45,583 nt of DNA from Candidatus Alloenteromonas pullistercoris. Lineage in GTDB: Bacteria > Bacillota_I > Bacilli_A > RFN20 > CAG-826. The notes under the pieces were generated by a model. It ran no database searches. It saw only the letters and a list, made by a program, of their open reading frames with translations, and was not told where the DNA came from. Made by a program: the position numbers and the translations under genes. The stretch spans positions 1 to 45,583 of the forward strand of contig JADINA010000008.1 in NCBI GenBank assembly GCA_017694295.1, given 5' to 3'. Of this stretch, positions 10,601 to 17,357 are shown piece by piece (position 1 is the first letter of the stretch; each line of letters starts with the position of its first letter).

Positions 10601-11453
10601 GCTGATCATCGAAACTGCATCGACCAATAATTTTGTCCATATCAAGTACATATGGCCCCCGATTCGGGCCGTCGGAGAAGTTTCTTTGATAAGACCAAAT
10701 ACTAAGATATGACTTTTTGAAATTCTCGTTTATAACTCCAAACGAAATTTGCTTGTCGAGAAGCGCCTCGATTTCCTTTTGATACGTTTCCCTATCAACC
10801 GTTAGTGAAAACTCCTTTTCCCTATTGTGAATATGCTCATTTAAATCAGGGCGGCCGGGAGCCTTAACAGACTGAGATAGCAAATATGGGGTGACATAGG
10901 GCGAGTTGCCATTTACAGCTTCCTCGGCAAGCTTTTCCTTTAGCAAGCTTATGCCTTTAAGCATTTTTTTAGTGTCGGAATCGCCTCCCTTGCCTTTTCC
11001 GTCAATCGACTTCCGATTCGACTTGAACCCGCGCCATTTCACATAATGATAAAGTGCGACCATCAATTCGTTCGGAGTCAGTTTTTCCGACAAACCTCGC
11101 TTTTTGATTTCGAAAGGATTCTCTTTTACCGCTTTAGCGGCAATGACGTTATCCAAAAAGTCAACTCCGAAAGCATCTTTGAAAAGCTTTCTAATAAGTT
11201 TCTTTTTAAAGGCTTTTCTCCGCCTTTGCCTCCTCATAAGGCGTTTTCCCCTTCGAACGACGTTTTCGGTTTTCCCTTTTTCGTTTTCTATTTGGTTGAA
11301 AACAAACGAACCTAAATCAATGATATGGGTTGGCGCATAGGAAATCCGAGAAGCCACGCCGTTCTCATCAACGTCAAATTTGACGGCCTCGCTTTCATAT
11401 AAGCACCACCCAATAGATGCAATTCCAAGGTCTAGTCCCAAAGTTTTTGGCAT
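7638..11453 (-). CDS. cas9: RNA-guided DNA endonuclease Cas9, II-C-like
   Basis: A 1271-residue Cas9 with all catalytic residues: Asp8 in RuvC-I (GLDLGIASIGW), an arginine-rich bridge helix (RRGKRLMRRQRRRKAFKKK), Glu573 in RuvC-II (VVELARE), His659, Asn673 and Asn682 in the HNH domain (VDHIMPFSKSFDDSFTNKV), and His939/Asp942 in RuvC-III (HLHHALDAAVIG). HNH spacing equals that of S. pyogenes Cas9. The HNH and RuvC-III wording, the KTYDKAMQEIGYKH stretch and the NPVVKHTLANLRK stretch resemble II-C enzymes such as Neisseria Cas9 rather than II-A, though the protein is longer than most II-C members. It should cut double-stranded DNA with the array crRNAs and the tracrRNA encoded just upstream. 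GGAGG lies 12 bases before the ATG, a long but usable spacing. It is the first gene of cas9-cas1-cas2. Confidence 0.98.
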   Translation of the reverse strand: MPKTLGLDLGIASIGWCLYESEAVKFDVDENGVASRISYAPTHIIDLGSFVFNQIENEKGKTENVVRRGKRLMRRQRRRKAFKKKLIRKLFKDAFGVDFLDNVIAAKAVKENPFEIKKRGLSEKLTPNELMVALYHYVKWRGFKSNRKSIDGKGKGGDSDTKKMLKGISLLKEKLAEEAVNGNSPYVTPYLLSQSVKAPGRPDLNEHIHNREKEFSLTVDRETYQKEIEALLDKQISFGVINENFKKSYLSIWSYQRNFSDGPNRGPYVLDMDKIIGRCSFDDQPRAPKNSISARKFILASALVNMRYKVEGDTAYRQLTPEQISSFLASDKIYSASIKYSTILSFLKIKDCVAIKSLDLSRRQYIDLLNKFKRDNGIDLSEQLDQSQEVEFKKLVKSKTFDKNIVPQSAFIAQAKKIGEDKRLTERESAFAKTDEFFDVLANVLLRKKDDEAIKKELAKTEGFGENLINAILDTDIDSKQVIDLSLDICRKLLPYLTRGKTYDKAMQEIGYKHTGEDDRAEIRGKIPPIDEALAEMGVVLTNPVVKHTLANLRKILVAIVDVYGQIDDCVVELARELKKSFEERKTIRASQIDNQYQNNLLRNRMMEDFPDTFRSYSKISKTDLLRLKLYHEQRGISPYTNKPIPYREIFSNSYQVDHIMPFSKSFDDSFTNKVLVETKANADKGDNLPRMFLENIKIFLANNKSISDKKRENLLRSEIPDDFIAKDLVDTGYLSKLARKFITFYMLPSGVSCRSTSGGVTSLMRKHWKLSGKTHTYYKLDSSNYVSFENNLYQVKFFEDFAFKSVSYEKESLIFTFSTKSNGFDEDNEIPLKKKSNKRQDGKEKELSAEDQALNNAIDYYLANEALFVGRFRNAYNLPFDKLQETVSGRRLFPNVDAGSINVSESEFFDHAMTLLNFVRIGIQKIIDKKNRDNHLHHALDAAVIGAVTPSVIYNISNANKEGFADRLVFPEPYAGFKEEVLARVYERDPGKLLDILNNLPQYKCRPLTKYDVHVLIPVRQPNHVNNGPLSKETIKGVRDVYNEETKVVERRLVKTISVEKIKMENVSDIVDAKRGNKEVASAISDWLRSHKKTKYPVLPKKGTFIKKVKIYEGVPEGAVPLSSSGDRYADNEDCIRVDVYKKTGSPKLFFVPVFLYQKFNQKRGVKNTFAIWSSQKDFSLVDEDSLNKHYVCVARLPRYSLIEVVCNNQKVICYSGGFSAGKLEVYSCLGDFVDIKNLLGSKQKDRQYMTCSTIASLKVRSISVLGKLS

Positions 11454-11475
11454 AAATACTTTCCGCCTCCCTATT

Positions 11476-11512
11476 TTGTGTTATTATATTACTGCCCTTG
11501 TCGGAAGGGCAA
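11476..11512 (-). promoter_or_regulatory. cas9 operon promoter
   Basis: On the minus strand TTGCCC (complement of 11507-11512) and TATAAT (complement of 11483-11488) are separated by 18 bp and point towards cas9, giving a start site near 11476 and a leader of about 20 nt with GGAGG. The -10 box is almost the same base pairs as the -10 box of the tracrRNA on the other strand, and the -35 lies inside the tracrRNA 5' hairpin. Confidence 0.6.
11479..11493 (+). promoter_or_regulatory. tracrRNA promoter (extended -10)
   Basis: TGTTATTAT at 11479-11487 is an extended -10 element (TGn then TATTAT), and the expected start site at about 11494 is exactly the first base of a hairpin that precedes the anti-repeat. 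No good -35 is seen, as is common with extended -10 promoters. Confidence 0.55.
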
Positions 11513-11586
11513 TCAGGTCTGAGTTCTAAAGGACTCGGAATTAACCCTATATGGGGTTAAAAAACTCACCTTCGGGTGAGTTTTTT
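11494..11586 (+). ncRNA. tracrRNA
   Basis: Four elements in order: a 5' hairpin (GCCCTT at 11494-11499 with AAGGGC at 11505-11510); an anti-repeat at 11511-11542 that is complementary to the minus-strand repeat except for a few bases, including a bulge near the GGACTCGGAA end, as is usual for crRNA-tracrRNA duplexes; a nexus-like stem (TTAACCC with GGGTTAA, 11541-11560); and a terminator hairpin (ACTCACC, loop TTCG, GGTGAGT) with a T run ending at 11586. The RNA would pair with crRNA precursors, allow RNase III processing and bind Cas9. It is short, with a single hairpin after the nexus. Transcription is divergent from cas9. Exact 5' end is inferred from the -10 box. Confidence 0.9.
11564..11586 (+). 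terminator. Intrinsic terminator of tracrRNA
   Basis: ACTCACC and GGTGAGT form a 7-bp stem with a TTCG tetraloop followed by six T. An A run precedes the stem, so it could also stop transcription coming from the right on the minus strand before the cas9 promoter. Confidence 0.85.
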
Positions 11587-11966
11587 GTTCTACGAGCTTT
11601 GTTGGTTTCATAGTTGTGAACCGACAGAAAACTCCTGGATTTCGCTATGGTGCCCTCCGACTGCCAACCGCAGGATATTCTCCGGGCTTCCCGAATGCCA
11701 ACAACGCCCTTTTTCTCGCCCTCAGGAAAGACCCAAGCGCAAACTCTTACGTCAATAAGTTGGCGTACAGTTGCTCAGCTCTCGGCGAAAGGCGGCGTCC
11801 GCCTTCTTGAGTCTTTTAAATTTGCTCATTGAAAACCTCCATTCGGTTGAGCAGCAAGACGTAGCGTTTTTGCCCCGACAGGCGCAGCTTTCGCAAGAAA
11901 CCCAGAACAGGACATCGCGTTTGTAAGTCCAGCGACCTATAATACGCAAAGAGAAAGTAACGAATA
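11587..11966. other. Region without recognised gene, right of tracrRNA
   Basis: About 380 bp separate the tracrRNA from the next plausible small gene. Several overlapping open frames run through it on both strands, but none resembles a protein that I know. The only translation signal that stands out is on the minus strand, GGAGG at 11836-11840 before an ATG at 11829 that opens a 25-codon frame. A frame of about 70 codons continues beyond its stop in another register, so a frameshifted remnant is possible. TATAAT at 11938-11943 is a good -10 box for the small gene at 11967. Confidence 0.4.
11752..11829 (-). CDS. Possible 25-residue peptide or remnant of a gene start
   Basis: The frame MSKFKRLKKADAAFRRELSN... 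is 25 residues, very basic at its N-terminus, and is preceded by GGAGG (complement of 11836-11840) with 6 bases before the ATG, an ideal ribosome site. No promoter was identified. It may be the undamaged start of a protein whose remainder is lost through a frameshift, since the neighbouring register stays open for about 70 codons, or a real small basic peptide. Only the ribosome site supports it; there is no family evidence. Confidence 0.22.
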   Translation of the reverse strand: MSKFKRLKKADAAFRRELSNCTPTY

Positions 11967-12131
11967 ATGATTGAAATCAAACCGAAAACCGCAATGGAAT
12001 CGAAGGAAATGGAACAGGTCAAAAAGGCTATCGCCGATAAATCGGAGGGATGGCAAAAGCGTGCCATTGAATTTTATCTAAATAATGCAAAGCCCGTGAA
12101 ACTGACGCCGGACCAAGTCCTCGAATATTGA
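11967..12131 (+). CDS. Small hypothetical protein, 54 residues
   Basis: The frame starts MIEIKPKTAMESKEMEQVKK and ends VKLTPDQVLEY. It is soluble and charged, and probably helical in the middle (KKAIADKSEGWQKRAIEFYLNN). A perfect TATAAT lies at 11938-11943 and a purine-rich stretch (AAGAGAAAG) about 7 bases before the ATG could act as ribosome site. I recognise no family. It sits between the tracrRNA and the tetR gene, so it might belong to the CRISPR island, but nothing in its sequence links it to CRISPR function. The coherent amino-acid composition and the promoter make it more credible than the open frames around it. Confidence 0.45.
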   Translation: MIEIKPKTAMESKEMEQVKKAIADKSEGWQKRAIEFYLNNAKPVKLTPDQVLEY

Positions 12132-12304
12132 CCTGGGTGATTCACTTTTAAGGTATCCACAAAATCCTTAAATCTTCGTTACGCTAGTAACCAATCTTTT
12201 CACCTAGCGCAACACTTCAACATTCCTTTTTTGTTTGCCAAAATCGATCATTCAGGACGTAACATTTCGCGCTCCCTGCCTCGAAAATTGGCTCAAGGCG
12301 AAGT

Positions 12305-12871
12305 TCAATTAACGCTTCTAAACGTCTTGATGAAGAAATGCGCCACGTGCTCTGGTTTCGAGATGCATCCCATATCCAGCCAGTGCCTTATAAGCGCGAC
12401 AAAAGACTCTGTCATCATTATCGATATGATCCGCGGCGGCACCGATTCAATGGAATACTCCTCGGTACGCGATAGCTTATCAAAGAAGGGGGTAAGCCTT
12501 TCCCTGATCCGTTTCGAAATGATGTTAGAGCCAGGGCTATTAAAGACGTTACGGAGCAATGACTGGTCGGCTTGTGCGTGGTAGAAGATATGGGCCATGT
12601 CCTGATTGGGGGCGAAGGTCCCGTTATAAGGGGAATAGTCGTGGTCTATTTCCTTTTCATGCTCAGAGGCGAATATATGGTCAAACTGCCGGTCGCAAAA
12701 CTCGATGAGGATATCGTCGGCGCTGCGGAAATGCGAATAGAACGTCGAGCGCGCGCATGGCGCTTTCTCTAGGATATCCTCGATCGCGATGTTCTCATAT
12801 CCGACCTCAATTAGCAGCGATCTATAGGCGTTGAATATCCTTTGCTTTGTCCTGGCCCTGCGGTTATCCAT
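12305..12871 (-). CDS. TetR/AcrR family transcriptional regulator
   Basis: The 188-residue protein has an N-terminal TetR DNA-binding domain: TKQRIFNAYRSLLIEVGYENIAIEDILEKA followed by the recognition helix region CARSTFYSHF (about residues 36-45). The C-terminal part (RHWLDMGCISKPEHVAHFFIK) matches the helical ligand-binding half of such regulators. It is divergent from the ABC importer genes that begin at 12977, and an inverted repeat lies in the gap, so it probably represses itself and the importer in response to a ligand that cannot be deduced. A TATAAT (complement of 12878-12883) lies only six bases before the ATG and no ribosome site is present, so the mRNA is probably leaderless. Confidence 0.9.
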   Translation of the reverse strand: MDNRRARTKQRIFNAYRSLLIEVGYENIAIEDILEKAPCARSTFYSHFRSADDILIEFCDRQFDHIFASEHEKEIDHDYSPYNGTFAPNQDMAHIFYHAQADQSLLRNVFNSPGSNIISKRIRERLTPFFDKLSRTEEYSIESVPPRIISIMMTESFVALIRHWLDMGCISKPEHVAHFFIKTFRSVN

Positions 12872-12877
12872 GGCCCA

Positions 12878-12908
12878 ATTATATACTTTTCGAACCCAAG
12901 TTCGGAAA
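12878..12908. promoter_or_regulatory. tetR promoter and probable operator
   Basis: The minus-strand TATAAT (complement of 12878-12883) would start tetR transcription at its ATG. Next to it, TTTCGAAC and GTTCGGAA flank CCAA (about 12888-12907), an imperfect inverted repeat of the size expected for a TetR dimer operator, located between the two divergent genes. Confidence 0.5.
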
Positions 12909-12976
12909 CATTTTCACCCATTGGCGAATATCCTTCCTAAACCTATTGAACTTGGAGTTGGCTCATAGGTATCAAT

Positions 12977-14053
12977 ATGCCCGTGAACAGGGAAACTGCG
13001 ATAATCGACATAAAAGGGAAAAGGCGGAAAATCGCCAGAAACCGCTTCATCCTAATCATCGCGTTGGCTTTTGCCATATTGCTTGCCATGATCCTTTCGC
13101 TGCTGGCGCAAGCCCATGGAATGCATCTAGGCGATATGTTCCTCGGCATATTCGGTTTGGGCAGCGGGCAAGCCAACATCATCGTCGGTAACATCCGCCT
13201 TAGGCGGGTATTGGCCGCCCTTATAGCCGGGGCTGGTTTAACCGCCTCGGGGGCCATAATGCAAAGCAGCCTCAGGAACGAGATGGCCTCCCCCTCGACT
13301 TTGGGGGTATCCGAGGCCGCGACTTTTGGGGCCAACCTCTCGATTCTTTTCCTTTCAACCGGCTCCTTTACCCAAGCCGGCCTTTCCATATCCAATCCCT
13401 ATGCCGTCAGCTCCTTTGCCTTCATCTTCGCCTTGGTCTCGACTTTGCTCGTCCTCATGCTTTCGAAGATAAGGAGATTCGCCCCTGAGATCGTCGCCTT
13501 AAGCGGCATCGCCCTCGGCATGCTTTTCCAAGCCCTCACCAACCTCATCCAGTATTTCTCCTCCGATAACGCCCTCGCCAGCTCCGTCTATTGGACCTTT
13601 GGTGACCTTACCCGGGCCAGCTTTGGGCAAATCGCCATCATGGGGGTCGTGGTCTTGGTGAGCCTAGTCACCTTTTTCTTCCTCGCCCCGGGGCTAAACG
13701 CGATAGAGGAGGGCGATGAAGTGGCCAAAAGCCTTGGGGTCAACGTCGAGCTCACTAGGTTTTCCGGACTCATCTTGGCCTCGCTTATAACCGCCGTATG
13801 CGTCTCCTTCGTGGGCATAATCGGATTCATTGGGCTAGTAATCCCACAGATGATGAAGCAACTTTTAGGCAGCGACAACCGCTTCCTCATCCCAATCTCG
13901 GCTTTGGTCGGATCGCTTTCCCTCATCCTTTGCGATTTGCTTTCTAGGCTGCTGATGGAGGGGACCAACCTTCCCGTTGGGGCCATCACCTCGATCATCG
14001 GGGCCCCGATATTCATTTACATCCTTCTAAGCCAAAGGAGGGTAAGGCGATGA
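12977..14053 (+). CDS. FecCD-type ABC importer permease
   Basis: A 358-residue polytopic membrane protein of the FecCD/BtuC family. After a basic cytoplasmic start it has a first membrane segment (FILIIALAFAILLAMILSLLA), then the family signatures RLRRVLAALIAGAGLTASGAIMQ and NEMASPSTLGVSEAA, and near the C-terminus GFIGLVIPQMMKQLLGSDNRFLIP, the stretch that docks to the ATPase. The complex imports ferric siderophores, haem or cobalamin across the cytoplasmic membrane; substrate cannot be told from sequence. Its stop overlaps the start of the ATPase gene (ATGA), and a lipoprotein binding protein follows, making a complete importer. The divergent TetR gene is the likely regulator. Confidence 0.95.
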   Translation: MPVNRETAIIDIKGKRRKIARNRFILIIALAFAILLAMILSLLAQAHGMHLGDMFLGIFGLGSGQANIIVGNIRLRRVLAALIAGAGLTASGAIMQSSLRNEMASPSTLGVSEAATFGANLSILFLSTGSFTQAGLSISNPYAVSSFAFIFALVSTLLVLMLSKIRRFAPEIVALSGIALGMLFQALTNLIQYFSSDNALASSVYWTFGDLTRASFGQIAIMGVVVLVSLVTFFFLAPGLNAIEEGDEVAKSLGVNVELTRFSGLILASLITAVCVSFVGIIGFIGLVIPQMMKQLLGSDNRFLIPISALVGSLSLILCDLLSRLLMEGTNLPVGAITSIIGAPIFIYILLSQRRVRR

Positions 14054-14802
14054 GCATGCGCATGGAAGGTATTAGCTTCGCCTATAAAAAAGCCAAGCTC
14101 ATTTTGGAAAACGCCTCGCTTCGCGCCGAAAACGGGAAGATCGCCGCCCTACTTGGGCCAAATGGGGCGGGGAAAACCACGATAATTCGCTTGCTGCTTG
14201 GTTTACTTAAACCCAATAAGGGGACGATAGAGATAGACGGTAAGCCCATCGATAAGCTAAGGCGGAAGGAGGTATCGAGGATGGTCGCCTATTTGCCCCA
14301 AGCGATCGACTTCGCCTCCGAATCCGCCATCGAGGCCGTCTTGATGGGCCGTTTGCCCTATTCCCCCTTCATTTACGATGCAAAAGACGAGCAGGCGGCA
14401 ATTGAGGCATTGAGTACCGTCGGCATGGAGGGATTGGCCTTCGCCGCCTGTAATCGGCTTAGCGGGGGCGAAAGGCAAAAGATCGCCTTGGCCAGGCTAT
14501 TGGCCTCAAAGGCCGATAACCTCATCCTCGATGAGCCCACAAGCGCCCTCGACGTCGCCTCAACCAAAATGGCGAAAGACCTTCTTCTTTCCCTCGCTAA
14601 ACAGGGAAAGTCCATCTTGGTCAGCCTCCATGACATCCATCTAGCCTATGAACTGGCGGATTCCTTCTATTTGCTCCATTCCACCGGGCTAATGGAGATT
14701 AAAGAAAAGGAAAACCTCACCGAAGAGGCCTTAAAGGTCGCCTATGGCGAGGAGCTTAAATTGGTCAAAGAAGGAAACGAGTTATTCGTCTCTTACCATT
14801 AA
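14050..14802 (+). CDS. FepC/FhuC-type ABC importer ATPase
   Basis: The 250-residue nucleotide-binding subunit has Walker A GPNGAGKTT (about residues 37-45), a Q-loop at AYLPQ, the ABC signature LSGGERQKIALARLL, Walker B NLILDEPTSALD and the switch histidine in LVSLHDIHLA. It powers the permease encoded immediately upstream, with which it overlaps by 4 bp. The order permease-ATPase-binding protein and the sequence style are those of iron-chelate and cobalamin importers. The C-terminal 40 residues after the H-loop are typical of the FepC branch. Nothing unusual. Confidence 0.96.
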   Translation: MSMRMEGISFAYKKAKLILENASLRAENGKIAALLGPNGAGKTTIIRLLLGLLKPNKGTIEIDGKPIDKLRRKEVSRMVAYLPQAIDFASESAIEAVLMGRLPYSPFIYDAKDEQAAIEALSTVGMEGLAFAACNRLSGGERQKIALARLLASKADNLILDEPTSALDVASTKMAKDLLLSLAKQGKSILVSLHDIHLAYELADSFYLLHSTGLMEIKEKENLTEEALKVAYGEELKLVKEGNELFVSYH

Positions 14803-14813
14803 TAGGAGAAAAC

Positions 14814-16004
14814 ATGAAAAAGACATTGCTCATATTGGCTTTGGGGGCGTTGGCCTCTAGCTGCAACAACGCCGTCTCTTCCTCTTCGATAGAAGGACAA
14901 ATCACCTTAACCGATGCCCTTGGGCGAAACGTCACCCTCGTCCCCGGGGAAGCCGAAAGAATCGTCTGCATCGGGGCCGGGGCCTTGCGGCTATATTCCT
15001 ATATCGGGGATCAGGACAGGCTGGCTGGCGTTGAAAGGATTGAGGTCGATCCTGGGGAAGATGGCAAATTCGGCTACTTGAACTCCCCTTATGCTTTAAG
15101 GCCCTACCAAAAGGTCTTCGGATCCAATTGGGCCGATCTCCCCTCCTGCGGCATGGGCGGGCCCAGGGCCCAGGTCGTTGAGACCGAGGCCATTGCCTTA
15201 TGCATCCCCGACCTCATCATCTCAGCCTATGACCAGGATAAGCAGGGGATGGACGATCTCCAAACCCTCTTGGGGGTGCCGGTATTGACTTTAAGCTATG
15301 GGGAAACCGAAGCCTTCGATGAGGCGTTGATCAATTCCTTGGATACACTTGGAAAGGCGTTAGGGAAGGAGGAAAGGGCAAACGAACTTATCTCCTATAT
15401 TAACGGCATAGAGGAGGATTTAACTTCTAGAGCCAGCCAAATAGAGGAAGGGAGCGAGGTAACGGCCTATCTCGCCGGGCAAGCCCGTTATGGACTAAGG
15501 AGTTTTGAATCCTCAACCGCCCAATACGCCATCTTCGACGCGGTCGGGGTCATCAATCCCCTCGACGAGATGGGTTTGGTTGGATATCAGGGTTCGGTCA
15601 ACCTCGAGAACCTCATCGTCCCCTCCCCGGACAAGATATACCTAGACGCAAGCAGCCTCGCGATGCTCAAAGCCGATTTCCAAATCGAGGAGAAGAAAGA
15701 GGCGATTGAGGCGATTGATGCCGTCAAGAACAACGAAGTCTACCTTTCCATGCCCTACAACTCCTATTACACCAACCTCGAGATCGCTTATTGCGACGCC
15801 TATTGGACGGGGGTGACTGCTTATCCCGAGCTTTATTCCGACATCGACCTGGAAGAGAAATGCAATGAAATAACCAACATGTTCCTCGGGGTCGATTTCT
15901 ATTCCAACCCAACGCGCCAAGACGACATCTCCGACGTCTATTACGGGGGCTTTGCAAAACTTGAAGTGCCCTTATCCGATTTCCTCGATCAATACGTCGC
16001 CTAA
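14814..16004 (+). CDS. Iron-chelate/cobalamin-type substrate-binding lipoprotein
   Basis: The 396-residue protein starts with a lipoprotein signal peptide ending LASSC, with the lipidated cysteine at residue 17, then a Ser-rich tether. The mature part begins ITLTDALGRNVTLVPGEAERIVCIG, the hallmark start of class III (FecB/BtuF-like) binding proteins, and contains PDLIISAY and the long central helix (ALINSLDTLGKALGKEERANELISYING). It would capture the ligand outside the membrane and deliver it to the permease at 12977. It lies 11 bp after the ATPase gene, with AGGAG before the ATG, and is followed by an intrinsic terminator, so it ends the operon. Confidence 0.94.
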   Translation: MKKTLLILALGALASSCNNAVSSSSIEGQITLTDALGRNVTLVPGEAERIVCIGAGALRLYSYIGDQDRLAGVERIEVDPGEDGKFGYLNSPYALRPYQKVFGSNWADLPSCGMGGPRAQVVETEAIALCIPDLIISAYDQDKQGMDDLQTLLGVPVLTLSYGETEAFDEALINSLDTLGKALGKEERANELISYINGIEEDLTSRASQIEEGSEVTAYLAGQARYGLRSFESSTAQYAIFDAVGVINPLDEMGLVGYQGSVNLENLIVPSPDKIYLDASSLAMLKADFQIEEKKEAIEAIDAVKNNEVYLSMPYNSYYTNLEIAYCDAYWTGVTAYPELYSDIDLEEKCNEITNMFLGVDFYSNPTRQDDISDVYYGGFAKLEVPLSDFLDQYVA

Positions 16005-16018
16005 ATAGACATTCCAAT

Positions 16019-16056
16019 GGGGTTTTGCGTCCAAAACGGTGGCAAAACCCCTTTTT
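16019..16056 (+). terminator. Intrinsic terminator of the importer operon
   Basis: GGGGTTTTG (16019-16027) and CAAAACCCC (16043-16051) pair over 9 bp and are followed by five T. It begins 15 bases after the stop codon of the binding protein gene. Confidence 0.85.
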
Positions 16057-16057
16057 C

Positions 16058-16300
16058 TTCTGCCTCATTTTGCCTAAATGCGGCCTTACAACCCAAATAG
16101 CCTTTTTTTCCAGCCCTTTTTGCCTCGATGCTGACATCTAGTTATAAAAACTACTTGGCTTTTTCCTGCCTTGCCTCCGTTCTCTTTCATTTTCTTTTCA
16201 TACATTTTCACTAGATGTAGTCTAAGAAATTCAGGTTTCTCCAAATCGTAGAAGGCTTCTCTCTGCCTTGGAAAGGCCTAAATAGAGTGACTTGACAAGC
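16058..16300. other. Intergenic stretch without gene
   Basis: About 240 bp between the importer terminator and the promoter region of the large-protein operon. I see no convincing open frame, tRNA or hairpin of note. A ten-base match to the CRISPR repeat core (CTAAGAAATT near 16222) is isolated and not part of an array. Confidence 0.5.
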
Positions 16301-16327
16301 CCATTCTATAGAATGGACGCTGCGAGG
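16292..16327 (+). promoter_or_regulatory. Promoter and palindromic operator of the large-protein operon
   Basis: CCATTCTATAGAATGG at 16301-16316 is a perfect 16-bp palindrome. It contains TAGAAT (16309-16314), the -10 form that recurs in this window, and TTGACA lies at 16292-16297, although its distance from TAGAAT is too short for a normal -35. GAGG at 16324-16327 is a ribosome site. A repressor dimer bound to the palindrome would cover the promoter; the XRE-type regulator at the end of this gene set is a candidate, but that is a guess. Confidence 0.5.
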
Positions 16328-16335
16328 TCATGAAA

Positions 16336-17346
16336 ATGAAAGAAATCGCAAACGAAAACAACCTCAATAAGGAAAACGTCAAGAAGGCCGGCAGGATGCA
16401 TCGCTTCCTCCATAGCCGCCCCTTTAAATACATTTGCCTCGGCTTAAGCGCCATCGTCGTCGGGGCCGGCGTTGGCCTCGGCATGGGCTTTGGGTTAAAG
16501 CCCGCCCGCGTCCAGACGATCGCCGACGGAGCGAGTTATGCCGTCAACGAGCTTTACATGAAAGAGGCCAAGGCCCTTTATGACGGGGCCAAGGAAAGCG
16601 GGACCCCGCTTAACGAGGCCCTCACCCCGGACCAGATGGTCAACCTGGCCTACTCCTTCTATTCGGAAAAGGAATCGGCCAAGGCCGTCGGGGTCGGCTC
16701 ATCGAAGGCCATGGGCATCGTCGACCAGGAAATCCAATCCTGCTCCATCAAAGAAGGCGACAAATACTTCGAGGAATCCAACTCCATCGGCATGGTCAAG
16801 ATCTACAACCGGATGTACGAGGAAGGCGACACCACCACCACCTACTGGGGGTCTGATAGCGATTACGTCTCCCATCCCGAGGATGCGATGACCAATGAGG
16901 AATACGCCGAGCTCATGGGGCGGACTGTCTCGACGCCGCTTTCATATATCGTCTCCCCGAAAACCGTCCGAGAGGGCGAAACCCTCTCGGGGATGGAACC
17001 GACCGGGGCTAAGAAAAACGAAGACGGCACCTACACCGTCTACATCGAGCTTGACGTCAAGGATTCTAACGGCAGCAAAGTCATGCCCGGCGTTTCCAAC
17101 TACCAAAAGCAGATGAAGCAGATCTCCGGGTTAAGCGGCTATCCGAACTTCGAATATTGCCACCTGACCTTCCTATTCAGCGAGGACCTATTGCCCATCG
17201 AGTTCACAAACGATGAGAAATACGAGGCCGCCATGGGGATAATCAACGCCACCTGCATCGGCACCATGACCACCTACTACCTCGATGGCGAAGCCGCCAT
17301 TCCTTCGCTTAGCGAGAAAATCGACTACTCGGCTTACCACGCCTAA
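16336..17346 (+). CDS. Membrane-anchored extracytoplasmic protein, unknown family
   Basis: The start was placed at 16336 because GAGG at 16324-16327 is 8 bases away; an in-frame ATG at 16330 is only 2 bases from it. The protein (336 residues) has a basic, hydrophilic N-terminus of about 33 residues, one membrane segment (YICLGLSAIVVGAGVGLGMGFGL) and an outside domain of about 275 residues with mixed helical and strand character, including NNEDGTYTVYIELDVKD-like strands. It contains three cysteines in the exported part. I recognise no family. It is first in an operon with two giant exported proteins, 11 bp apart from the next, so it may anchor or assist them. Confidence 0.85.
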   Translation: MKEIANENNLNKENVKKAGRMHRFLHSRPFKYICLGLSAIVVGAGVGLGMGFGLKPARVQTIADGASYAVNELYMKEAKALYDGAKESGTPLNEALTPDQMVNLAYSFYSEKESAKAVGVGSSKAMGIVDQEIQSCSIKEGDKYFEESNSIGMVKIYNRMYEEGDTTTTYWGSDSDYVSHPEDAMTNEEYAELMGRTVSTPLSYIVSPKTVREGETLSGMEPTGAKKNEDGTYTVYIELDVKDSNGSKVMPGVSNYQKQMKQISGLSGYPNFEYCHLTFLFSEDLLPIEFTNDEKYEAAMGIINATCIGTMTTYYLDGEAAIPSLSEKIDYSAYHA

Positions 17347-17357
17347 GGAGAAACGCA

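Noticed and set aside
16221-16240. CTAAGAAATT near 16222 resembling the CRISPR repeat core.
   Set aside because: Only ten bases match, no second copy or spacer structure is near.
16292-16297. TTGACA as -35 of the operon promoter.
   Set aside because: It is only 11 bases from TAGAAT, too close for a sigma-70 promoter; reported only as part of the region.
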